A DNA stretch of 34,717 nt from Nemertoderma westbladi (taxonomy: Eukaryota > Xenacoelomorpha > Nemertodermatida > Nemertodermatidae), in contig JAUCBJ010007069.1 in assembly GCA_032718475.1 (NCBI GenBank), positions 1 to 34,717 of the forward strand, read 5' to 3'. The translations under genes were made by a program, and so were the position numbers. Below, in pieces: positions 10,364-18,941 of the stretch (its first letter is position 1; each line of letters starts with the position of its first letter). Below the pieces are notes generated by a model. That model searched no databases. It was given only the letters and a program-made list of their open reading frames with translations, and was not told the origin of the DNA.

Positions 10364-10540
10364 AGGGTTAAATAACCGGGAAAATAACTCAATAATAGGG
10401 TAATAAGTGTGTTATTCCCCATTATCTTCACTCACCTACGAGTAATTTATTTCTTAAGGCTTCAAACATTTCTAAAAGGGTTTTGTTTGGGGGGAGTTGA
10501 TTAAAAATGGGGCTTGGTATTTTTGGGGGGAAATAACTAT
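10364..10540. repeat. Interspersed repeat, copy A (copy B at about 12560-12715)
   Basis: The sequence from aataaccgggaaaataactc to tatttttggggg matches 12560-12715 in order: gtaataagtg, acatttctaaaaggg, tttggggg and aatggggcttgg all recur with the same spacing. Copy A lacks the long foldback arm that precedes copy B. The two copies lie 2.2 kb apart in the same orientation. They may be copies of one short transposon family or ends of a larger degraded element. Confidence 0.7.
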
Positions 10541-11185
10541 GCATATATATTTTATCACTATTATTTTCCTATATGGATACGATTTAATTCAACGACTATG
10601 ACTTATGGTAGACATTATTTCAGTAATCTTATTTTATGTCTATTATTTCAGTCATTTTTAATGCTTTCATATGTGGCCTTTCTGCGCAGTAGAGCAATCA
10701 ATACATTTATTAAATTATGTATTTATATAGTAGGTAATAGCGTAAATTTTTTAGCTCTATTTCTCAGATTTATTTCCCAGCTAGATAAGGGGACTTTCGA
10801 CGGAATAAAAAGCGGGTGTAACAAGGGCGCATTTTTTCTTGCAAATGGTAACTAAATGAGTACCGGTACTGGCTTTTCCTCTGTGGAGTATAGTTCGAGG
10901 GGGCCCGCACTGTAAATAGGTCGCCCGACTTTGCACGTAATCCCTTGCCTAACGGTCGAATAAAAGTTTTACTTTTTTTACTTTTATACCGCTCCAGGGT
11001 AAAATCGACGCAAATAACAGCTGATTACTCCTAAAAAATACAACTGTAACCTGTTCTATTGTCTTTAACTTATTGTTTTGGTTAGAATAGAGAGTGCAAT
11101 TGTAAACGCTCATTTCCCTTAATTTTTAATTTAACATTAAGACGAAATATAAATTCGCCGAGATGGGATTTGCGTCCAACAACGT
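10541..11185. other. Gene-free stretch
   Basis: A 113-codon plus-strand frame crosses part of this region, but it has no recognisable domain and looks like random AT-rich translation. Nothing else is supported. Confidence 0.45.
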
Positions 11186-11201
11186 CCCCCCCCCCCCCCC
11201 C
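11186..11201. repeat. Poly-C homopolymer, 16 bases
   Basis: An uninterrupted run of 16 C residues in otherwise AT-rich non-coding DNA. Its length is likely variable or uncertain in sequencing. Confidence 0.95.
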
Positions 11202-11351
11202 GTCTCCTTAGCGATCGATCTTTCTTGAATAACGTACTTTTGTTATAACAGTTTTGCAGATTTGGGGACTGAATCTTGACGTAGAAAATATTAAAACTAA
11301 GGTAACAGTTCCGTATCCGCATAGCACTACATTTTTATACCATAAATCATG

Positions 11352-11365
11352 GTTACCATGGCAAC
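11352..11365. promoter_or_regulatory. RFX-type X-box
   Basis: GTTACCATGGCAAC fits the X-box consensus GTNRCC-N0-3-RGYAAC on both halves with a 2-bp spacer. RFX factors use such sites to switch on ciliary genes in animals. No ciliary gene is visible close by, and one 14-bp site can occur by chance. Confidence 0.4.
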
Positions 11366-11535
11366 ATTGTAGAGTTCTAGAACAAAATATAAATATTATA
11401 CAGTGACACAAATTCTAGAACTTAAATAAAATTAAAAATATAACGTTCTAGTACATAGCTAGTTATTTTTCAATTTTTAATTAGCTTGTAATTTAAAAAA
11501 ATATAAAAATTGTTTTATTAATGTTTGGTGCTTTG

Positions 11536-11770
11536 GTAATTTTCAATATTAATTTAAATGTAGGCCTATTCAGAAATTTATTTAAAAATAAATTTTTTGA
11601 TTTACTAGGTATTTTAATTAAAAAAAACTAGCTACCGGTATATGTTAGAAATATAACAATTTTCAATATTCATTTAAATGTATTCAGAAATTCATTTAAA
11701 TACTTTTTTTTAATTTACCAACTATTTTAAAATTAAAAATAAACTAGCTATATGTTCTAGAACGTAATAT
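11536..11770. repeat. About 115-bp imperfect direct duplication
   Basis: The order attttcaatatt, atttaaatgta, attcagaaattta, atttac and actagcta appears twice, from about 11536 and again from about 11655, with small indels. The first copy alone carries ggcct and, after it, accggtatatg. The second ends at a TTCTAGAA site. Confidence 0.7.
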
Positions 11771-12455
11771 TATTTTATTTTATTTATGGTTTATAATAGT
11801 ATATAATTATTTTCATTTGTTCTACAACTCTTCAACGTTGCCAATGATATAAGTTTTAAAAATGTAGTGCTATACAGACCTCTAGTCAAAACGGTATTCC
11901 TTCTAGAATAATATTTTTTAAAAGGAACTAGTATAATAAATTGAAATTATATTTAAAAATTAACAAGTGCTACGATAACAATTTTTTTACGGGAAAGTAG
12001 GAGAACGGAACCAGTGTCGAAAATCATAGCTATGCTTACCTAAAACATAGCTACCGTAAAATTTAGTTGCTTGAATATCAAAGGGACATTTGATCATTGA
12101 AGGAATTGCAACAAATGTGAATTTCTAGAACTCTCCTCATATTATCAGGTCTCAATCTTTAAAATCAGTTCCAGATTTAATATACATCTTCCACGTATGC
12201 AAGCGCCTCTGTACATTACTGTCGATGTCTTAAGTTATAATCAAAGTGGTTGTGAATTGTATCCATGGTAGCTAGTGGATGGAACCTATTAATATGCGAA
12301 TATTTTATATTTTATTATTATATTCTAATTGATTGGCTGTAACTAAGCTACCAAAAGCGGGATAGGAATAATAACTGGTTATTTTCCCTAGGGCGAATTC
12401 GGATATTTTTTTACATAGCCCACCATTGTATTGTTATTTTAAACAGTTTTTAATG

Positions 12456-12615
12456 GGGAATAACATAATTTATTACCAGGTTATTTAGTTATTTTACGAG
12501 TTATTTACCCGAGGGACATGTTATAGACCCGAGGCGAAGCCGAGGGTTTATAACTGGCCCGAGGGTAAATAATGAGGAAAATAACTAAATAACCTGGTAA
12601 TAAGTGAGTTATTAA
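12456..12615. mobile_element. About 160-bp foldback element
   Basis: The left arm (about 12456-12514) and right arm (about 12558-12615) are inverted copies. The central 26 bases, ttattaccaggttatttagt followed by tatttt, are perfectly complementary, with ccgaggg at both inner ends. The loop contains cccgaggcgaagccgaggg, itself able to pair. No coding capacity: MITE-like. Confidence 0.75.
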
Positions 12616-12715
12616 CCAATTTTACCAGGATTCCCACATTTCTAAAAGGGCTTTAGTTTGGGGGCAGAAGTATTAAAATGGGGCTTGGATATTTTGGGGG
12701 TACAAATATAATATA
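12560..12715. repeat. Interspersed repeat, copy B
   Basis: This is the partner of the repeat at 10364-10540. It overlaps the right arm of the foldback at 12456-12615 and carries the same blocks acatttctaaaaggg, tttgggggcag and aatggggcttgg. Confidence 0.7.
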
Positions 12716-13127
12716 TTTTAAATTTTGTAATTCTTTATGTGTATTATATTTTATTTCAAGACGGTTATTATTCCCTGGGGAGAAATATCTGAATTGGTGA
12801 TGAATATCACCGACATTCATGTCCCGCATTTCCTGTCCAGTTCGACAACTAAAGTACATGCATAATAAGCAATAAAGAGTATTGATAACATAAGTGGTGT
12901 GTGTACACATCCAATTAGCCCCTTCTCCTTCAAAATTTTAAAATCGTCCACATCTAAGGCCTCACTTGTAGAATCTCATTATCAGCTTCATCCATCAGTG
13001 TCAACTGATCCCTATCCAATTGAATCTCTAATACATCTAAACATCCCGCCACCATATATCCACCCCCACCCAGTCCATCCCGCCACCGCCACCATCTTGT
13101 CAAGAAAGAATTCGCTTGCGGGGCGAG

Positions 13128-13382
13128 CCACGAAGTGAGCGAAGCCTTAGCATATATATGGGTGTCATTAACGAGTTGCCTGTCGTCGTCGTCTGTCGTC
13201 GTCGTATATTTTTGATCGCTAATAACTCGGTCATTCCTTGTTTAAATTAAACGAAATTTGGTACGTATATACGTACAGTAGTCCGGCAAAAGTTTAGAAA
13301 GAATCGGAATTTTGTTAGAAAACGAACGACAAACAACTCGTTAATGGGTCCCCTATATGCTAAGGCTTTGCTCACGTCGTGT
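13128..13382. mobile_element. About 255-bp foldback element with CGT-rich interior
   Basis: Arms of about 50 bases are inverted with few mismatches: gtgagcgaagccttagcata and cattaacgagttg at 13135-13178 against caactcgttaatg and atatgctaaggctttgctca at 13334-13375. The interior starts with a gtcgtcgtc microsatellite. It has no coding frame. It is likely a non-autonomous DNA transposon; a target duplication was not identified. Confidence 0.7.
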
Positions 13383-14530
13383 TGCGCGAACACCCCACGA
13401 ACGTTTAAGTTCAACTTAGATTATATACTGTAGTATATATATTTTATAGAGTTTAACTAAGTTAAACTATATCTACGGTAGGCACTAGTGTAGCCTGTGT
13501 GACCTTATTTGAACTTTAAAAAATACTGTATTTTTTTGTCTTTTGTTATTGTTTTCTAAAACATTAGTATAGGCCTATATGTTTTTTATGGTAGCTCTGT
13601 AATGTTTTTTTACTAGCTAGTATTTTTAAATTATTATAAAAAATATGTGATAACATTGGTATTTCAGGTTTAAACAGTTATTGCTGACCAAAAAATATGA
13701 CCAAAAATATTAATGATATTTCTTGTAATAGGTTACATTTTTTTATTTTTAAAACATACTAGCTAGTAATCTACTAGCTACCATTGAAAATATCTGCTAA
13801 GGTTCTAGAACATTCACCAATATTAAAAAACACCAAAAAAACAATATTACCTTTTTTCAAGATATACTATCTAGTAAAAAAAACACTAGCTAACATAAAA
13901 AATATCGGCACTACTGAACTTAAGGGCCCCAAAATTGACTGGAACCAAACAAATAATATTGCAAAGGAGATTCAGGTGATGATATATTTTTTAGCATCAT
14001 TTACGTTTTTTAATACTTAACTGCAATTGTAACAATATATATTCTAGAATGTCTATTTTACTATAATTAAACTAAACAAATTAGTACCGCTAGTAAGCTT
14101 ACTGCATGTACTGATCTGACAGTGATACAGAATGATTACTCAGCAGTTATTATTCCCCGGGATAGAATAACTCAGCAATAGAACTCTATGTTAATCTAGT
14201 TATTTTTAATAAGTAATAATATCGGAAAAACCCGATTAATTGGTTAATAACTTTAATTATGTTCCAGAATATTTTCCTACTGTTACCATCATTTGTCTAA
14301 TTTCTACCTTTTATTCTATTTTAATTTAATTCAATCCTACTACTGTGCTACTACTTATTCCTGCCAATGGATTATTCTATTTTATAATCCACATTCTGGC
14401 CTACTCTGTGGGCTTGTGCAGTACAATAGTATGGGTCGCGTGGCCTATACGATTTATCCAGCTGTACTCACGTGCCCCCCTCTCGCTACTCACTACTAAC
14501 TAATACTTATATTATACATACCCTTCTACC
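13383..14530. other. Gene-free stretch
   Basis: Very AT-rich, with a 78-codon frame at 13784-14020 and a 68-codon frame at 14293-14499. Neither shows a domain or credible composition. No gene is supported. Confidence 0.45.
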
Positions 14531-15270
14531 ACTAACTCTTACTAACCGGTACTACGTACCCTCTTACTAACTTCTAACTCCACTAACTCTTACTAACCGG
14601 TACTACGTACCCTCTTACTAACCTCTGACTCCACTAACTCTTACTAACCGGTACTACGTACCCTCTTACTAACTTCTAACTAACTCCTACTAACCGGTAC
14701 TACATACCCTCTTACTATCCTCTAACTAACTCCTACTAACCGGTACTACGTACCCTCTTACTAACCTCTAACTAACTCCTACTAACCGGTACTACGTACC
14801 CTCTTACTAACCTCTAACTAACTCCTACTAACCGGTACTACGTACCCTCTTACTAACCTCTAACTAACTCCTACTAACCGGTACTACATACCCTCATACT
14901 AACCTCTAACTAACTCCTACTAACTGGTACTACGTACCCTCTTACTAACCTCTAACTAACTCCTATTAACCGGTACTACGTACCCTCTTACTAACCTCTA
15001 ACTAACTCCTACTAACCGGTACTACGTACCCTCTTACTAACCTCTAACTGACTCCTACTAACCGGTACTACGTACCCTCTTACTAACCTCTAACTCTCTC
15101 TCAACTAACGGTACTACGTATCCTCTTACTACTAACTAACTATCTAACTAACGGTACTACATACCCTCTTACTACTAACTAACTATCTAACTAGCGGTAC
15201 TACGTACCCTCTTACTACTAACTAACTATCTAACTAGCGGTACTACGTACCCTCTTACTACTTAACTAAC
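14530..15270. repeat. 46-bp satellite array with GGTACTACGTACC core
   Basis: About sixteen units of the type ctaactcctactaaccggta plus ctacgtaccctcttactaac. The period is 46 bp through most of the array, about 51 bp in the first units and about 50 bp in the last ones (15110-15260), where a tatctaactagcggtac variant takes over. Each unit has nested palindromes (ACCGGT, TACGTA and the interrupted GGTAC-TAC-GTACC). Units differ by few substitutions, indicating recent spread. The array abuts the 3' side of the second BEL/Pao element. Confidence 0.92.
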
Positions 15271-15399
15271 TATCTAACTATCTGCCTACTTACTCTTTCT
15301 TTATTTATTTATTTTTTTTATTTTTATGTGTGGGAAGGGCGTCTCGCCCTCAATCCCACCCCCCTCAGTCCAAAACTTGGACGACTAAACTAAACTCGA

Positions 15400-15696
15400 C
15401 TAAGGTGCGCCCTCTAGCAGGCAGTTCTCCCACTGCCCCCCTGTAGGACCTCTGATTCTTCGCCCCGCTCTCCTTGTCAATTCCAACTCTCTTGGAATTG
15501 ACCTTCCCTTTTCTCCTGTCCTTAAATTTGGAAAGTGCTGCCTGTTCTCTATGTCTCTGATCTCCTCGTGGTCGTCCCTTGGCGGCAAAGTGCCACCCTT
15601 CAACTTGTCGTTCGGCAATATAATGCCGCCCCTGTTTTCATCCTTAATCTTAGATGCCACCTCTGCTGGCCTCCCCCTTAATATGTGCGCTGGCAT
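15400..15696 (-). CDS. Short ORF after protease, possible remnant of the Pol C-terminus
   Basis: A 98-codon frame whose ATG overlaps the preceding stop as TAATG, an arrangement that in some viruses allows termination-reinitiation. The product is rich in Arg, Glu and Gly and has no catalytic motif. Its last residues (GGQWENCLLEGAP) recall the KLCLLE-type end of BEL integrase C-termini. If so, the element lost the interior of pol and kept its last codons. The resemblance is short and could be chance. Downstream of the stop there is a purine-rich tract (gaggggggtggg) like a polypurine tract, then AT-rich DNA and the satellite. Confidence 0.35.
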   Translation of the reverse strand: MPAHILRGRPAEVASKIKDENRGGIILPNDKLKGGTLPPRDDHEEIRDIENRQHFPNLRTGEKGRSIPRELELTRRAGRRIRGPTGGQWENCLLEGAP

Positions 15697-18600
15697 TAAA
15701 GGCCTGATGACCCCTGTTCATCCTTCGGTATACACGATGTCTGCATATGTAATGCCCCCTCGCACTGTGCCAGTCCCGTGTGCGTGTGTAACACACCTTC
15801 TACTTTCCTGGCTTCTTTGTTACCTTTACTCTTGGGCTTCTCTGCCCCTGGTCTAATCATCTCACATCTTCTCCCTTTCCATCTTGTCTTCTTACTCAGC
15901 CTCTCCCTCTTCGGTATGCCTCTCAACCGGACCGGCGTCTCTTCCGGACGTTCCTCCGGACACTCCTCCGGACGGTTGTCCTCCTGACATCTCGCCGTCC
16001 ACTCCTCTCCATCCCCATACCGATACTTGCTGGGAACATCCTTGTTCCATCCCATTGCCTCTAAATCTTCTGCATCCAAGCCATTCTCCTCCGCCCACTC
16101 TCTTGGTGTTGCTTCCACTTCTAGCTGTCTCCCCCTATCGCCCGTCTCTTGTTTCTCCTCTATCTCCTCAACAGTTCCTGGCACCATGCACCCTGAACTC
16201 TCGGTTACACTGAATGGTATATTGGTTCTGATTGGGCCGGTTAGCGTCCACCCGAATGGTGTTAAAATCGCCACCGGGTCACACTGCCTGTCTTCGCCGA
16301 AGACCGTTTGCATTCTCTCGTGGGCCGTCGGGCAGTCCATTCCTACTATAATGGATACCTTCCTAACGTCCACCTCTGGGATTGAGAAGTCGATACTGTC
16401 CAGGAATTTATATTGCTCGACCTCGATGTTGGTTGGTCGCCTGGCGTTGATATTTATCGACTCTATCACCTGGACGGGGTCGATGGTCGCCCCGTAGTCG
16501 CATCCCGGTGCTATCGCTGCTATTGCGCACCGTCCGGTCCTCATCTCCAGGACCTCATCTTTGCTGGAGATGGTTGTTACCGCCATTCTACTTGGCCTCA
16601 TTCTCAATCCTATCTCTTCGGCCACCCAGTCCTCAACCAGCGTGAAGGCTGCTCCACTGTCGACCAGCATCAGTGTGGTCACTGATCGATTGCCTTCCCC
16701 AATTATCCTTACTGGTACTACCCCTAGTAGTACCGTTCCTCTCTTCTTCGCCCCTACGGTGCTTGTTGCCATCGTCTGACCTTTACTTTGACCGAACTTA
16801 ATTGGCGTTTCCTTGCATTGGTTAGCTCTATGTCCACTCATCACACATTGAGAACAAATTTCATTTCTCCTCGCGTATTCTACCTGATCTTCCCTGGGTA
16901 GTGCTTGCCAGTACCTGCAGTTCATGGTCTGATGAAGTGCATTTGTATGTAATTGGCATTTGTTCTTTGGGTTGTAGCCATCCTTATACAGTGCGCTGCG
17001 TATCGCACTTGCGTTTGTACCAAAGTCCCTACTGTTCTTATTGCTTGGGTTCGGCCTACTGGGTGTGCTGGGGTTATGTTTATTTGTGTTGTTATTTTTC
17101 CCCTGTCCGCTCCATGGTGTGGTCTTACCCCCGGCTACTTGTGGACTAGCAGTCCCCTGCGTTGCCGCATACGGCAGTGATTGTCTGAGCTTTGGCAATG
17201 CGTTCGCCGTGTTATGTTCTGGTTTCGGCCTGTGGTATTCGGTCTTTGATCCCTTTCCCAGGCTATCCTCACTATAGACTGGGTCCGTTATTAGTTCGGC
17301 TTCATAGTTTAAGAAGCTCGACATTTCTTCTAAACCCGGTTCCGCACCCTTCCTGTCTCGAGTGGAGAAGGCGATCTTCCTCCTCTTGTTGCGCAACCAC
17401 ATCGGCAGTGCCTGCGCTATCGTGGTGATGTTATTGGATGCGTTAAGTTCGTATGGCGCGTCCAGCGTCTTTAACACGATTAGCGCTTTCTCGACTTTGT
17501 TAGCGAATGTCTTTATGCTAACGGGGTTATCCTGTAGGCCACCCGATGTTATACCTCTCAGGGTTTGCCGGATGATCTTGGCTGGGTGCCCGTACTCCCT
17601 GTCTAGTGCCCGCCATGCTGTCGTGAAGCCACCCTCGATGCCCTGGTATTGCCTCACGATGTCGTATGCTGGGCCTCCTGTATACACTTGCAGATACTTT
17701 AGGCACTCCGCTTGTGTCAAATTCTTCGTTAGTATTTCATTACTATACATGCGCCGAAACTGTAGGTATTCTTCCGGTCTACTTCCATCGAATTTAAATG
17801 GTTCTACGGGTGGTAACTCGATCCTAGTTTTTAATGCATCGATTAGTGTAGCCATTCCCATTGCTTGTGCTTCCAATGGGTTCGATGGATGCTGTATAGA
17901 TTCTCCCGTTGGGTGCGGTCTGTTCGTCCTGTCTGCTGCTTTCCTTTGACTCGGATATATCATTGGGGGTAGCGGCCCCCTCCATATTTCGGTGTCGCAC
18001 GATCTATTCTCGTCCAAGGGGTTCGATGTTCTTATTCCTATTGGGGTGTATTGTTGATATTGTGATGGGGGAATGTCACCCTGTCCCCCCCCCCCCCCCC
18101 CCACCGGTATGTTTGGTACTGGGGTTGATGTTAATATATTGGGGCCCATACACCTATCCGCAATAACTCTCCCCTCCCCTGGATATATGTTATGTCCTTG
18201 CATGCTGTAGTCATACTGCTGTGCTGGTACCGGTATAGGCCTATCCACTTCTGGCCTACCTGCCGGTATGTACTCCGCGACTTCCGGGTTTAATCCCGTC
18301 GTCCGCGCTATCCTATCGCCTACATTATCTCTCCCAGCATGGCCTATGGTATGTGCAGTAAGGCCTACAGTATGTCCTGCAGTCTGTATGTGTCGCTCGG
18401 GATCGAAGTTTAATCTTCTCGAATAATCCTCCCCGTGGCTACCGTACTCTCGATCGCTAGGCAGATCCCGTCGGGAAGTTTCTCTTCGACCCCCTCTACT
18501 GCTCTCGTCCTCGTACCGGTGCATCCCGTACCCCTCTCTCGACGCGTAGTACGCCTCATCAGGTCGCGTTTCCCCGGGACGACGGCAATCTCCCGAAGTC

Positions 18601-18941
18601 CGACCCCACTGACTCTCCGTCTCCATCTCTACTACCGACGGCTCACTATCCGTCCTCGCTCTCCTGTCGTTCGTGACGACACTTCTTCTACTCTCTTTCC
18701 TTCTTCTCTCTGCAGTGCAGTATCCCCATTCGTGAGATCTCTCGTCGACCTCCCGGTTAAACTCCACTGTTCTTCTTCCCTCTTCTGATCGGGCTCGACG
18801 TTTCGTCGCCCGCCCTCTCGCGACGTCAACCTGTCTCTCTCTGCTCGATCGCACGCCGCCAGGGATACTCGTAACCCCCTTACTATACTCCATCGCCAGG
18901 TGCTGCGGTTCACCTAATTCGCCTCGCGCATTATCCGCCAA
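15696..18941 (-). CDS. BEL/Pao Gag (C-terminal part) and aspartic protease
   Basis: The frame is open from a TAG near 19048 down to 15696. The nominal start at 18941 is a TTG, so this is not an independent gene but the continuation of Gag in another frame. Visible parts: an Arg/Glu-rich segment; a capsid-like DUF1759 segment at about residues 365-540 (PFKFDGSRPEEYLQF, then LKYLQVYTGGPA); a zinc-binding cluster at about 645-695 (CQLHTN, CSQCVMSGHRANQC); a retropepsin with LMLVDSGAAFTLVED near 740-755; and the typical BEL protease end IIVGMDCPTAH with FGWTLTGP near 885-930. About 150 acidic and basic residues follow without any polymerase motif. The Gly run at about 283-288 comes from an 18-base poly-G tract. 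Role: particle assembly and processing. Confidence 0.85.
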   Translation of the reverse strand: MADNARGELGEPQHLAMEYSKGVTSIPGGVRSSRERQVDVARGRATKRRARSEEGRRTVEFNREVDERSHEWGYCTAERRRKESRRSVVTNDRRARTDSEPSVVEMETESQWGRTSGDCRRPGETRPDEAYYASREGYGMHRYEDESSRGGRRETSRRDLPSDREYGSHGEDYSRRLNFDPERHIQTAGHTVGLTAHTIGHAGRDNVGDRIARTTGLNPEVAEYIPAGRPEVDRPIPVPAQQYDYSMQGHNIYPGEGRVIADRCMGPNILTSTPVPNIPVGGGGGGQGDIPPSQYQQYTPIGIRTSNPLDENRSCDTEIWRGPLPPMIYPSQRKAADRTNRPHPTGESIQHPSNPLEAQAMGMATLIDALKTRIELPPVEPFKFDGSRPEEYLQFRRMYSNEILTKNLTQAECLKYLQVYTGGPAYDIVRQYQGIEGGFTTAWRALDREYGHPAKIIRQTLRGITSGGLQDNPVSIKTFANKVEKALIVLKTLDAPYELNASNNITTIAQALPMWLRNKRRKIAFSTRDRKGAEPGLEEMSSFLNYEAELITDPVYSEDSLGKGSKTEYHRPKPEHNTANALPKLRQSLPYAATQGTASPQVAGGKTTPWSGQGKNNNTNKHNPSTPSRPNPSNKNSRDFGTNASAIRSALYKDGYNPKNKCQLHTNALHQTMNCRYWQALPREDQVEYARRNEICSQCVMSGHRANQCKETPIKFGQSKGQTMATSTVGAKKRGTVLLGVVPVRIIGEGNRSVTTLMLVDSGAAFTLVEDWVAEEIGLRMRPSRMAVTTISSKDEVLEMRTGRCAIAAIAPGCDYGATIDPVQVIESININARRPTNIEVEQYKFLDSIDFSIPEVDVRKVSIIVGMDCPTAHERMQTVFGEDRQCDPVAILTPFGWTLTGPIRTNIPFSVTESSGCMVPGTVEEIEEKQETGDRGRQLEVEATPREWAEENGLDAEDLEAMGWNKDVPSKYRYGDGEEWTARCQEDNRPEECPEERPEETPVRLRGIPKRERLSKKTRWKGRRCEMIRPGAEKPKSKGNKEARKVEGVLHTHTGLAQCEGALHMQTSCIPKDEQGSSGL
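18085..18102. repeat. Poly-C (coding-strand poly-G), 18 bases
   Basis: A homopolymer of 18 C on the plus strand, encoding part of a Gly run in the Gag-protease frame. A length change not divisible by three would break the frame. Confidence 0.95.

Larger units (their letters stand above)
11375..14049. promoter_or_regulatory. Cluster of seven TTCTAGAA palindromes (HSE-like)
   Basis: Exact TTCTAGAA occurs at 11375, 11413, 11755, 11901, 12123, 13803 and 14042. Several are extended to GTTCTAGAAC. The word fits the TTCnnGAA pair bound by heat-shock factor, but true strong elements usually have three or more contiguous units, and these are isolated pairs. About one would be expected by chance in the whole window. 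They may instead be a repeat-family motif. Confidence 0.4.

Noticed and set aside
10514-10855. A 113-codon plus-strand protein
   Set aside because: No domain, composition of random AT-rich translation, and it begins inside an interspersed repeat.
14530-15270. CRISPR-like regular repeats of about 46 bp
   Set aside because: Head-to-tail units with no spacers; a satellite array.
15300-15400. A 3' LTR for BEL element 2
   Set aside because: A polypurine-like tract is present, but the sequence after it does not match the start of the candidate 5' LTR and runs into the satellite.
15551-18788. Many plus-strand frames of 70-195 codons, rich in Ser, Pro, Leu and Cys
   Set aside because: All lie opposite the continuous minus-strand Gag-protease frame and have no domain of their own.
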